Below, one piece after another: positions 24,244 to 33,224 of a DNA stretch of 33,224 nt. Source of the stretch: Thamnocephalis sphaerospora. Its lineage: Eukaryota; Zoopagomycota; Zoopagomycetes; Zoopagales; Sigmoideomycetaceae. Both the position numbers and the translations under genes were made by a program. The stretch is taken from assembly GCA_003614735.1 (NCBI GenBank), contig KZ992541.1, forward strand, positions 1 to 33,224, given 5' to 3'. The first letter of the stretch is position 1. Each line of letters opens with the position of its first letter. Under the pieces are notes generated by a model. It had not been told where the DNA came from and ran no database searches. It saw nothing but the letters and a program-made list of their open reading frames with translations.

Positions 24244-25165
24244 GCGTCTGTAGACAGCCTACCATTTGGGTTGTGTGTATCAAAATCGTGCATATTACAT
24301 GCAGCTAGCTATAAACATCCATCTCTAGCGTTTTTTGATGATTGCGGAGAGGCTGGGAGTGTAGAGCAGGCGAATGGACAGGCAGGCAGGTAGACCGGCA
24401 GGCAAGCAAGCACCGACGCCTTGCATTGCAGACGCGTAGCCATTGCCGTGCCTGCGCTATTCGCGCACGGTGCTACGTCGGATGAGTTTGCCATGCTCGA
24501 CCGGATGGCGGCGGTGCGCTGTCCGGTGTATCCTCATGCGCAGGCACCGCACGCGCATAGTCCCAATTATGCTGAGAACGTGTGTGTCTGTGTGACCGAG
24601 TGCACTATCTTCGGAGGCCCAACATTTACCGTCCGATCGCCCATCCGTTCCCTGGCCTCTCTTGGCGCCGCCAGTTCGCTTGCGTGTTACTGTGGGCATT
24701 ACTGCAGCTAGGTCGCCATTCTACCGCCAGTATCCACCCTACGCCGATTGTCCGTGCCAACCTGGTGCTATTGCTGCCGCTGTGCACAGCTCGTGTGTTA
24801 CAGCCAATACTGGCCAACTTGTGTACACACACTACTAATCCACTTGTGGTGCAGGCCTCGTCCATACGCTCTCTCTCTCTCTCTCTCTCCTTCTCTCTTT
24901 TCAACCCCTCTTCTCCGTGTTGCCATTCAGTTTAGTCTACGCACGCTGCATCCCCCGCCTCCTTTTCCCTCTGTCTGCATCGTCATTGCATACGCGCATC
25001 GCCAATTGCGTCGAGTCTTGCTTGTTTACTGATTGCGCGCTGTGGCGTGTCATCCTGCGCCCGTGCACCGTTTTTCTCTTTGTCTTGCCACCGACACCGC
25101 GGGCCAGCGCGGCGCGCGCGGCGTCCTGTAGTTTTCCATCCACGCAAACAATACGCTGGTCAGCA
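24244..25165. other. intergenic region with simple repeats, promoter of the PA-TM-RING gene
   Basis: It contains a degenerate CAGG/GGCA tetranucleotide tract at about 24377-24412, a (CT)10 microsatellite at 24869-24888 with a longer C/T-rich stretch to 24905, and a pyrimidine-rich leader. A TATAAA at 24310-24315 is only 67 bp past the ATPase stop and 850 bp from the next ATG, so its role is doubtful. No gene was recognised. Confidence 0.5.
24869..24888. repeat. (CT)10 microsatellite
   Basis: Ten perfect CT units lie in the pyrimidine-rich stretch 280 bp upstream of the PA-TM-RING start codon. Such CT tracts are common near transcription starts in fungi. Confidence 0.85.
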
Positions 25166-27108
25166 ATGCATGTATATCATGGCGTGCAGGCGGCTGCAAG
25201 ACGCTCGTTGCTGCCGCTGCTGCTGTTGTTTTTATTGCTGTTGACGCCGTACGAGCACGGCTGTCGGGCCGACAGCAAGGATAATCCATCCTTTCGCCAG
25301 GACTACATCTATCTCCAACGTGGCACAGCGTCGGCAAAGATTGACTCGGCGACTTTGGCCGTTGATTTTCCGCAGGGCGTCTACATTGTCGATGGTACAC
25401 CGCCGCCTGCCAAAGGCGGGCGCAATGGCATCCTGCTGGAGATGACTGATCCGTGCACAAAACCCGACACCAACGATACGCTGCGTCCTACCGAGCTGCC
25501 GCGTGTGGCGCTGATTCAGTACAATGCTTCACTAGCGGCCAGCTGTAGCCTGCAGGAAGCGGGACAAGCGCTCTCCCAGGCCGCTGGAACGATGGTGGGT
25601 ATGATTGTATTTCAGTCTGCCACGGAATCCGTCAGCTTTACGGTATCCAACAGCAGCGTCACCATTTCAGTCTATGTGGTGACCATGGATATCGGCACAC
25701 AGCTGCTGGACGCAGTGAGAAAGACAGAAGCAAAACGCCGTGAGGCAACACGTTCGGACGATACCTGGGACTGGCACGTGCGCGTGATTCTTTATCCGTC
25801 GGACCGGAGCTTTCCAGGCGTATGGTAGGCACCGGCGGAGAGCGTGCTGTAGACCAGCACATGCTGATCAACTGCTGTTTACAGGGAATTTACGCTGATA
25901 GCGGTGGTCGTCTTGCTGGTGCTCTCCTTCATCACTTCGGGTAAGTGTCGCACATCTTGCCGGCGAGGGGCACAGCGCTGATACAGTGTGCCATGTCATT
26001 AGTTATCATGCATTGCCATTTGTATCGTGCTCGCCGAAATAGGCAGCGGCGGCGAGCTGGCAATTCGCCCAACCAAATGCGTCCTCGCGGCAAGACCATG
26101 CTGGACGTGGAAACGCTAAACACATTTCCGGTGGTGACCTACCATAGTGCGCGGTCACCGCACAAGGCACCGGCTGCACGCGAATCCATGCGAGAGGCAG
26201 TTGAGCGGTTACACGCTCAGGCTGAAGCAGCCGAGAACCGGCGTGGCAATGCGCCGAGCGTGATTAGCACGTCCGATGGCAGCAATGTCAGCACCTGCCA
26301 TACCACAAGTCCTGATCAAGCCGACCACGGCGATGATACAGTCCATTCGCATCCGCCTCAGATGCACGAGCGATCGTTGTCTACCATTTCTCGCACAGAA
26401 ACGGCCGCTGGCAAACAGCCGGCCTACGCTGAGAGCGAGGATGAGAGTGAAAGGTTGCCCGCGCAGGAGTGTGCCTCGGTCAACGGCAGCACCGATGCAT
26501 ATGAACCGCGACCTTCTGTAGACAATGGCGAAGGCACATCAGAGCAGCGCCACTCGGTGCAAAGCGGTGACATTGAGGCCAACGCGCAGGACGCAAAGGA
26601 TGGCAGTGTACAGAACCGCCGCTCGCTTGCATCGCTGCGCTCACTGGCTGCATCGGCCGTTGATGTGCCAACGTGTGCCGTCTGCCTGGATGACTTTGAA
26701 GATGGCGACCAGCTACGTCAACTGCCGTGCCAACATCAGTTCCACGCCGTATGCATCGACCCTTGGTTGACCGAAAAGGCGGCCGAGTGTCCCCTGTGCA
26801 AGGCTGATTTTGCGCCGCTTGTCCCAGAGCCACCTGAAACGTCGGGTGACGCGGAAGCTGGTGACGGCAGGGCAGAATCGACCGACACACAGGGTCGCCA
26901 ACAGTGGTCGACGGCAGTGGCACGGATCATGTCGATCGCCATCTATGGCGAGGATCCGGAAGAGCGCGCGGCGCGACGAGCACGGCGAGCATCGCTGGTG
27001 GCCATGCGGCGTGAAATGGCCGCACGAGAGAGAGAGCAAACGGAAGCGTCAACAGAACGGCGAGGTATTGGGATGTCTCGCATACTGGGAAGGCGAGACA
27101 ATGGGTAG
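25166..27108 (+). CDS. PA-TM-RING E3 ubiquitin ligase (three exons)
   Basis: Exons are 25166-25824, 25885-25940 and 26003-27108 (introns 60 and 62 nt), giving 606 residues. I chose the ATG at 25166 because it opens a strong signal peptide (SLLPLLLLFLLLL); the open frame continues upstream, without such a signal. Residues 37 to about 215 are lumenal and resemble a protease-associated domain, with two cysteines (97, 127) and N-glycosylation-like sites. The single helix (222-243, LIAVVVLLVLSFITSVI) is assembled only by splicing, since its middle lies in the 56-nt exon 2. A basic stop-transfer run follows (RARRNRQRRR). The cytosolic part is acidic and Ser-rich up to a RING-H2 domain at 463-504 (Cys463, 466, 481, His483, 486, Cys489, 501, 504). 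Goliath/RNF13-type ligases ubiquitinate membrane proteins at endosomes or vacuoles. An Arg/Glu-rich tail closes the protein. Confidence 0.92.
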
Positions 27109-28168
27109 CGCATCCCTACAAACGCCTGTATTTAATATAATTGGTCATAGCAACGCCGCGATTGCAAGTGCGTGTATCACCATTACTTGAGCATGTCTGA
27201 CTAATGGGACAGCAAACAGTCGGCGGCGTTGATATGAGAGTCGCTTGATGCAAATGCGCTTCTAGGCATAGCATGCGGTGAGATTTTTTTTCGACCATGG
27301 CCATTTCCTCCTCCAAATAATGGCCGCGCGCTTTGACACCAACACTACTGTTTGCAACCCTTTCGGGTACTCGCACTTTCAGCGCTTACGCGTCCCATGA
27401 CGTAGCATCTGTACCATCAGTGTAACGCTTGCGGTAAAATGGGGCAACAGACCATCGCCGGTTTCTGCGAAAGCAAACAAGTGCCGCTACTTGTCTCGTT
27501 TCTCTCATGCCTGCTAGTCCGTACGGGCAAGTGTTGATCCGCATGTACTCACCACTGCTGTTTGTTTTATCCTCGATCTTGCTGGCTGTTGATAGTTTTC
27601 TTCCAAGAGTTTGTCAGGCCAACGATTCGGCTCCAGTGACCGCTGCAACACGGTCGGCCGTACCATTGGGTATCCAGCTTTGCACCACGTCTCTTGCACT
27701 TTTAGCCATTGGTGCGCCTTTGCATCGGGTGGAACCAAGGTTAGCACCAAGACCGTGTTGTATCGGCAGTCTGGTGCAGGCTTTCGTAGTACGCACGTGT
27801 TTGTGTGTACCTTGCGTGGGTTTGGACACGTCAAAGCAAGAGAGCGATTGGGCCGTCAAACGTGGCGCCACCGGCTACGATCTAGTCAGGCTTTGCCTGT
27901 GGTGCTATGAAAACGTGACTTTTATTGGTTAACGCGGAGAAAGCACCTTTGATGGCGAACGCTTTACGTAGACCAAGGCCGCACGGGCAGCTGATCGTAT
28001 ATATATATATATTGGACAATGTGCGATACAAGCTGTGCAAAAAACACCATCTTTGTCTATTCAAAGCCGCATACGCACTGTACTTGCCATCATCTATCGC
28101 CAGCTGTCCTGCTCACCACCCAATCCGCCTGCTTTCTGTTTGTCTTTTCTGTCGCCTGCTTGTCCAAC
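27109..28168. other. intergenic region, no gene recognised
   Basis: One kb lies between the RING gene and the P450. Short reading frames on both strands (up to 141 codons) show no domain. The last 170 bp contain a TA-repeat promoter element. Confidence 0.5.
27998..28013 (+). promoter_or_regulatory. (TA)n TATA-like element of the P450 gene
   Basis: A run of alternating TA lies about 156 bp upstream of the ATG at 28169, comparable to the TATA distances at the secreted-protein genes. Confidence 0.4.
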
Positions 28169-30194
28169 ATGCTACTCAAGCTGCTGCTCAGCTGGGAAAT
28201 TGTGCCCATTCTGCTTGTTGCGTATACAATCTACCGTATCATCATCAACACAGTTGTGTCGCCGCTGCGCAAGATACCTGGGCCATGGTACTGCATGCTC
28301 AGCGAGACCATTTACACAACGCAAGTAGCAAGGGGTACGCAGCTGCAATGGATGCAACAACTGCATGAAAAGTACGGGCCAATGGTCCGCGTTGGTGAGT
28401 ATCTGGCGTAATGTGCTGCAATATACTACACTAATCTAGTCTGAACAGCACCTGGTATTGTTAGCGTGCGAGATGTTGATGCTGCACACGCCATACTTTC
28501 GTCGCAAAAGTTTGTCAAGGGGCCAGTCTACGAAATTTTCAACGTCACCGGCCATCCAAACATTTTTTCAGCGCGTAATCCGGCGACCGCCAAAGCACGC
28601 CGAAAGCTGGCCCTGCCCATGTTTACCCGCTCTGCTCTGAAAGAAATGGACGATATGATCATGTCTGCTGGTGTGCGTCCACTGCTGAAGCGTTTGGAAA
28701 GGCACGCAGAGGCCGGCGACACCATCAACATCATGCAGCTGTTCTTTTTCATGACATTCGTAAGTGATTGGCATACTTGTGTTGCACACGCAAATTCATC
28801 CATCAACTTGTTTTTAACGCGATGCGTGCTGATGGCCTGCTTTGCAGAATGTAATGGGAGACATTGCGCTCAACCGCAACTTTAACATGATGGAAGATGA
28901 CGACATTGGCAACCGTATTGTCGCGCAGATAAACGACACCATACAGCTATGCATCTACGTAAGTGGAAAAGTACAGTACGTACAAAAATGGGCACGGTGC
29001 TAATCGCTGGCGCACAAATAGACCTATGCGTTTGGACCGCTAGCAAACAAGTGGATGTTTCCCAGACTGCATGAGAGCAAGCGCCAGGGCATCGAGGTAT
29101 AAAGCAGTGTAGCTATGCGTTGTTGTCGATTGCTTTGCTGAGCATGCTTTTTTGCTGCAGTTCTTCCTAAAGGCCATTCGTGCTCGGCGTGCTATTGAGA
29201 ATCCACGACCCGACTCGCTCAACAGGTATCTGACTGCAATCAAAGAAGAAAAGCTGGATAACCTGACAGAAATGGATATGGCTGGTGACATTCTAGTGCA
29301 ATTGTGCGTACTCGTTAGGCTTTATTCGTTTTCTCAGCTAACTGGAGCGTGCATTGCTTTGCCTGCTCAGCATCGGTGGCACCGACACCACGGCCATCTC
29401 CTGCGCCTGGTACGACAACCAAGCATACAACCGCTTCTTGCGTTGCATTCACTAACCAATGTGGCCCTTGCACATAGGACCATATATCTGCTTAGCGGTA
29501 CACCAGATGTGTATTCGCGCTTGCTTCAGGAGATACGAGAGGCGGTTCCGGATATCAACACAGAGATCAGACACGCAATGGTGTGTGATCTGCCGTATCT
29601 CAATGCCGTCATCAACGAAGCGCTGCGCATTTATCCCGTCGGCGGTGGAGACATTCATCGCGTGGTTCCCAAGGGCGGCGCTGAACTCTGCGGCAAATAC
29701 CTGCCTGAAAATGTGAGTAATTGGCCAAGCTTGCCAGGCTAGCATATGCTTTCCTAACAGGCGCTATTATGCGCAGACCATCGTGATGGCGCCACAGTAT
29801 GCCCTCAACCACTGGGATAAGATTTGGGATGAGCCGAACGCATTCCGGCCAGAGCGTTGGCTGACAACCGATAGTGCGCGTCTGGACGAGATGAAGCGCG
29901 CCTTTTTCCCGTTCTCTACTGGCACACGCGCGTGTGTTGGCCGAGAGTACGTGCCAAACACTGCGCGCTCCTATACCACCTGCTAGCTAACATGTCTAGC
30001 GCTGTAGGCTGGCGTGGATGGAACTGCGCGTCACACTGGCCAGCTTGATCCGCCGCTTTGAAGTAGAGGTTGTTCGCGGCAATGATATGACACCAGTTTT
30101 CAGTCTTGTTGTCGGCCCTCGTGGGCATGCACTTCAGTGCCGCCTGACGAAGCGCACGGAGGAGCCGATGCAGCCAGCTGTAGTCGCCAGCTAG
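28169..30194 (+). CDS. microsomal cytochrome P450 monooxygenase (nine exons)
   Basis: Exons: 28169-28394, 28449-28759, 28848-28958, 29022-29096, 29161-29303, 29371-29409, 29478-29712, 29777-29946 and 30008-30194. The eight GT-AG introns are 54-88 nt; several have CTAAC branch points. The spliced protein has 498 residues, a normal P450 length. It has an N-terminal membrane anchor (WEIVPILLVAYTIYRIIINTV), a hinge (PLRKIPGPW), the I-helix oxygen-binding motif GGTDTT (291-296), the K-helix ExxR pair Glu349/Arg352, FRPERW (403-408) and the haem loop PFSTGTRACVG with Cys433 as thiolate ligand. It would sit in the ER membrane and take electrons from a P450 reductase. The residue before Asp-Thr-Thr in the I helix is Thr, as in many CYPs. 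The substrate is unknown. No other biosynthetic gene lies nearby, so there is no sign of a secondary-metabolite cluster. Confidence 0.95.
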
Positions 30195-30335
30195 CCGACT
30201 CGTGGATGGCAACCCTATGTGTCGCACCATTTATTTTCACTCATGTCTAACGCCGCCTGGTACAAGCTTTTACATCCTGGCAAGCTGATGTGCGCTATAT
30301 GCGGCCTGGTTCCATGTTGCGACGCGATCGTGCAA

Positions 30336-30341
30336 AATAAA
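30336..30341 (+). terminator. poly(A) signal, P450 gene
   Basis: AATAAA lies 142 nt beyond the P450 stop codon. Confidence 0.4.
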
Positions 30342-30501
30342 TCTGACATTTTTGCGTTCCTAACCGCTGTTGGCTTGACGGTGTCGGATATCAATTTATA
30401 GGCAAACCACACTACTGCTCAAAGGCTGGCATGCGGTCGTAAAGGGATAAAAGCTGGTCACTACCATAAATTGTAAGCTCAATTTCCTTTGCATCGACGC
30501 A

Positions 30502-30507
30502 TTTATT
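30502..30507 (-). terminator. poly(A) signal, LPMO gene
   Basis: TTTATT on the plus strand reads AATAAA on the minus strand, 84 nt beyond the LPMO stop codon. Confidence 0.45.
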
Positions 30508-30591
30508 TATTTCTCAGTGTAGAGATCGCTACTGTTGTTCTCGCGACGCTACCTAGCCCAGCTGTCCACAGTCGGGCATCAAAATCTTATC

Positions 30592-31491
30592 TCAATCTTC
30601 TTCTTCAGCCGAATCTTCGGATTGTTGGGAATTCGGATCGCTGCCCTCGTCATCGGCGTCCTCTTCTGGCTCTTCAACCTTTGGCTTTTTCGAGCTTGGC
30701 TTTTTGGTACTCGGTTCATCATCGCCGAAATCATCGACGTTTTCAAGATCGCCGGTATCTGTCGTATCGTCTTCCACGTCGCTAGTACTGTCCTGGGTTT
30801 TTTGATCGGCGCTAATGGAGGCCGCCACGTTGCTGGATCCAGATGCGGTCACCTTGATGATGGGCCGTTTCTTGAACAGATCCATCTTTTTTGACGTTTT
30901 GGAGGTACCCTCGCCATTCCATTCAGGAAACACTTCTTTGTTATCTAGATGAACCACCAAAAGTTTTGGACCGGTAATGTTGCCGTCCTTGCCCTCATTC
31001 TTGTTCACAATCTTGACGTCTGCGCAGTTCATGTAATACTGACGATCGCCGACAGCGTTGATCCACGTCCAGGCAAACGTGGCGCGATCGGCTGCAGGTG
31101 CATTTGCAGGAATCGGGATGGTGTACTTTAACGGGCCAAGCATACAGGTTTGTAGCACATCCTTGAGCACAACGAACGTCTTGTCGTCGTAGGACAGGGC
31201 AAACTGGCAATGTCCACCGCTATGGCGATTGATTTCACCGCCCTCAGGCTCGGTAAGCTCGACGCTAATGGATTTGCCCGCTTCATAGGTAGCGACAACG
31301 TTTCCTTTTGGCCTACTTTGGCAAATTGTGTGTGTAGGGCTCATCATTTTGTCGTATAGATCTCCGCTACCACTCTTTTCCATCTCTGCGTACCCACGGG
31401 GCGGTGGAACGCTCATGTACATGTGGGCGGTAGACACTGCAGCCACTGCAGCTACTAGAGCAAAGGTAGCGGCAACAGTGTTGGTGCGCAT
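30592..31491 (-). CDS. secreted lytic polysaccharide monooxygenase (AA11-like) with acidic C-terminal tail
   Basis: This is an intronless 299-residue protein. The signal peptide (residues 1-22, ending VSTA) is predicted to be cut directly before His23, giving a mature N-terminus HMYMSVPPPRGY. That exposed His is the hallmark of LPMOs, where it forms half of the copper histidine brace. The second His is probably His90 in NRHSGGHCQFALSYD, and the axial aromatic is in RQYYMNCADVKI (Tyr152/153). FAWTWINAVGDRQYYMNCADV is close to AA11, the chitin-oxidising fungal family. AA11 acts with chitinases and needs an electron donor. After about residue 225 comes a low-complexity tail rich in Asp, Glu, Ser and Lys (DVEDDTTDTGD, DDEPSTKKPSSKKPK, EEPEEDADDEGSD) ending EEED, with no carbohydrate-binding module and no GPI signal. 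AA family assignment is by eye. Targets may be the fungus's own wall or a fungal or arthropod host. Confidence 0.88.
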   Translation of the reverse strand: MRTNTVAATFALVAAVAAVSTAHMYMSVPPPRGYAEMEKSGSGDLYDKMMSPTHTICQSRPKGNVVATYEAGKSISVELTEPEGGEINRHSGGHCQFALSYDDKTFVVLKDVLQTCMLGPLKYTIPIPANAPAADRATFAWTWINAVGDRQYYMNCADVKIVNKNEGKDGNITGPKLLVVHLDNKEVFPEWNGEGTSKTSKKMDLFKKRPIIKVTASGSSNVAASISADQKTQDSTSDVEDDTTDTGDLENVDDFGDDEPSTKKPSSKKPKVEEPEEDADDEGSDPNSQQSEDSAEEED

Positions 31492-32424
31492 TCTGACGAA
31501 ACTGTTATGGCGCAGGTTGAAAGGAGAACAGGCGTAGTGCAGGCAGACTTGTATGCGCGCAGCGCAATTGGGCAGTCTGTTGTATATGTGGCTAGCACGT
31601 TGAAAACAGCACTTGTCACTCCAGCTGTCAGCTTGGTAGCCTTTGCAAATGTGTGATTGTGGTGAGCAGAGGAGGCGATTGAATGGTGAGCAGTTGATAT
31701 TTTATTGCACTAGTCGCGCAAAATGCAGCGCTTTATGTAGCAATCGTATATGTATGGGCGATAGATAAAAGACGCAGTTGTACATCATACGTCTGCAATC
31801 TGCCAAACATTGATCGGGTACCATACCCGTTGTCTGGGGCTCGAGGCGCGTTCACACACGGTTTCAGCTACTGCATGTAATGCTCAAAATACTTTGCCGG
31901 CGCTAAACAGCAGAGAGCAGGGTTGAATTATTTGGCCAAAGTATGCTGTTTGGGCAAAAGGCAGACAGGCATACTGGTGCACTGGCAAATGCACATGCAC
32001 TGCGTAGAGGTGTTTACGCAGCTGCGCTGCTCGACTGTGATATTGGAAGATGTTGCGCGCCATAAAAGACAGCTCTCTCGTCCAAATTTGTGCATCTGCT
32101 ACGAAACGGGACAATCAGCGCACTCGCATCTTCCCCTTGTTTCCGCGCTTTCATATGTACAACGTTACACCAATTGGATTTGTATGCTTGTCTGCCAAGG
32201 ATTGTGCGCTCGCAGACATATTCAGCTAAAAGCGCATTGCGGAGTACTTTACCGTCATCAATTCTCAGATGCGTTCACCAATCATCAAATGTGCTCATTG
32301 CGGCAGCGCTGTGTCAGCTGGCTTTACGAATCCATCTGATACGCGCCCGTTCAATGTTGTTTCATGGCATCATCAACGTAGATTGTGCTTGAGTAGCTTT
32401 GGTTATCTGCATGCAACCAGTTAG
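31492..32424. other. intergenic region, no gene recognised
   Basis: The region upstream of the LPMO gene includes an A/T-rich patch around 31697-31709 that could serve as its core promoter on the minus strand. Reading frames up to 138 codons lack any domain. The right edge runs into the LINE relic. Confidence 0.45.
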
Positions 32425-32508
32425 CGGTGCTGGTTGAGATGGAGAATCGCGAATGACGCAGATGTGGTTTATGGGCGAAGCGAGACAAAAGAGATGATGT
32501 TCAATGAG

Positions 32509-32513
32509 TGTTC
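32509..32513. repeat. left target-site duplication of the solo LTR
   Basis: TGTTC occurs directly before the TG end of the LTR and is repeated exactly after its CA end. Confidence 0.7.
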
Positions 32514-32860
32514 TGATGTTGGCCGTAACGGTTAGCTTGCGGTCAGCTGTGCAATTGCTTGTAACGTGGCGAGGTAGTGAGCACAAGAAGGGACCAAATA
32601 GCGTGTGTAGATGATGGTTTATTCAAGTAGATTGCCACGAGACTGATGCTTATATAGTCGAGTGGCTTAGTCATCGCGGCACGTCTTACTCGGGGGTAAG
32701 GTACGGCTTCCCATGGGTTAGATGCCGAGATATGTTGCTGACATATAGCGCGGCTGTGTATGTGCCGATCGGTATGTATGCGGTGTGAAGCCGCGTAAGC
32801 CGAGCAGAAAGCGGAGTTGTACACCCTGGTATTGGGGCGCCGTGGGAGTCTCAAACAACA
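32514..32860 (-). mobile_element. solo LTR of an LTR retrotransposon, inserted in the LINE relic
   Basis: This 347-bp segment begins TGATGTTGG and ends TTTGAGAC...-type on the other strand, that is, plus-strand ends TG...CA with imperfect inverted termini (TGATGTTGG against TGTTGTTTG). It is flanked by an exact 5-bp duplication TGTTC (32509-32513 and 32861-32865). On the minus strand it has a TATA box (CTATATAAGC, about 32649-32658) followed about 27 nt later by AATAAA (32618-32623), the expected U3-R order for an LTR read on that strand. No internal region is attached on either side, so it is a solo LTR left by recombination. A 5-bp duplication fits both Ty3 and Ty1 groups, so the family is open. 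The perfect duplication suggests a fairly young insertion, younger than the decayed host LINE. Confidence 0.75.
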
Positions 32861-32865
32861 TGTTC
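32861..32865. repeat. right target-site duplication of the solo LTR
   Basis: TGTTC follows the CA end of the LTR and matches the copy at 32509-32513. With one copy and the LTR taken as inserted sequence, the flanks run on as the LINE frame reading NEC then SSWD. Confidence 0.7.
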
Positions 32866-33224
32866 CTCTTGGGATGCATAACCCCTGCTCTTGTATGGTG
32901 GTATGTCGCAGTGGTATATCGAGTCGTGTCTGCAACTCGTGGACTGGAGCACAAGTGATAAAATATTGAGTACCCTCGTGCTGCAGATAATCCAAGCAGC
33001 ACGGCACAAAGTCTTTACAATCATATGGAAGCCAAGATGCCACCAAACGCGCCAACTGTTGGAAGCCGAGGGTATCACCTGGAGCAGGACGCGTGGGTGG
33101 CAACGCAACTCGCCCGTAAGGATATCGAGCCACCAACCGAGATGGCAGCTCCCATAGCCAGGTCACAGTCACGCACAACAAGAGAGCGATACCACGAGGC
33201 CAACCAGCTGGCATTTTAGACGAA

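Larger units (their letters stand above)
30195..30591. other. convergent 3' intergenic region
   Basis: These 397 bp separate the stop codons of the P450 and the LPMO. They hold a poly(A) signal for each gene and no visible gene. Confidence 0.6.
32425..33157 (+). mobile_element. relic of a LINE-type reverse transcriptase C-terminus (zf-RVT region)
   Basis: Left of the inserted LTR, one plus-strand frame reads GRSETKEMMFNEC (32473-32511). It resembles the zinc-knuckle motif ETxxHxFxxC near the C-terminus of non-LTR reverse transcriptases, with the usual His replaced by Met and the preceding cysteine pair lost. To the right, the frame from about 32879 reads QLVDWSTSDKILSTLVL and then IIQAARHKVFTIIWKPRCH, TRQLLEAEGIT, the kind of sequence that closes such proteins (IWxPRC ... 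GI). In-frame stops (TAG at 32422-32424, TAA near 32876) show that the copy is dead. Only the last 200 or so codons of the element remain. The catalytic reverse transcriptase domain is not in the window, and neither a poly(A) tail nor a target duplication was identified. The assignment rests on motif resemblance. Confidence 0.55.

Noticed and set aside
24917-25165. Upstream in-frame extension of the PA-TM-RING protein (83 codons)
   Set aside because: It derives from the pyrimidine-rich leader; the ATG at 25166 opens a clear signal peptide.
28169-31491. Secondary-metabolite cluster around the P450
   Set aside because: No polyketide synthase, peptide synthetase, terpene cyclase, transporter or pathway regulator lies near it; the neighbours are a RING ligase and an LPMO.
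32543-33214. 223-codon minus-strand frame
   Set aside because: It runs through the solo LTR and antisense to the LINE relic, with no domain of its own.

Overview
This 33-kb window looks like nuclear DNA of a filamentous, probably early-diverging fungus. The genes have short GT-AG introns (32 resolved here, 54-120 nt, most 56-75) with CTAAC/CTGAC-type branch points, pyrimidine-rich leaders, secreted and GPI-anchored proteins, and a fungal-type lytic polysaccharide monooxygenase. The organism cannot be named from sequence alone. The mix of 7TM-RGS protein, P5-type ATPase, AA11-like LPMO and class-3 lipase, with moderate GC, would suit Zoopagomycota (mycoparasite-like), but this is inference.

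Layout. The left third (1-9.8 kb) is gene-poor: a small secreted double-psi-beta-barrel protein (934-1332), a GPI-anchored eight-cysteine protein (2979-3854), and a two-exon seven-transmembrane protein with a C-terminal RGS domain (4754-7487). A 2.4-kb gap follows, much of it pyrimidine-rich, and leads to a single-exon seven-transmembrane receptor-like protein with a very long Ser-rich tail (9870-12359). The centre is compact. A class-3 lipase on the minus strand (12626-14110) is divergent from the transcription elongation factor SPT4 (14366-14977, four exons). SPT4 is followed after only 147 bp by a mitochondrial-type leucyl-tRNA synthetase in 17 exons (15125-19030). Then come a 1434-residue P5-type ATPase with a secreted Cys-rich N-terminal ectodomain (19785-24243), a PA-TM-RING ubiquitin ligase (25166-27108), a nine-exon microsomal cytochrome P450 (28169-30194) and, convergent with it, an LPMO with an acidic tail (30592-31491, minus). 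The right end holds a relic of a LINE-type reverse transcriptase C-terminus (about 32425-33157) into which an LTR element inserted. It left a solo LTR (32514-32860) with an exact 5-bp target-site duplication.

How the genes relate. There is no operon-like pathway. Two themes recur: surface or secreted functions (DPBB protein, GPI protein, LPMO, receptor, RGS receptor) and endomembrane functions (P5 ATPase, PA-TM-RING ligase, P450). The adjacent 7TM-RGS and 7TM genes could act in one heterotrimeric G-protein pathway. TATA-like boxes lie 140-195 bp upstream of four of the surface or inducible-type genes, while none is evident before SPT4 or the synthetase. All spliced models given here keep the reading frame across every junction, and their total lengths are divisible by three. 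No RNA gene or CRISPR array was found.
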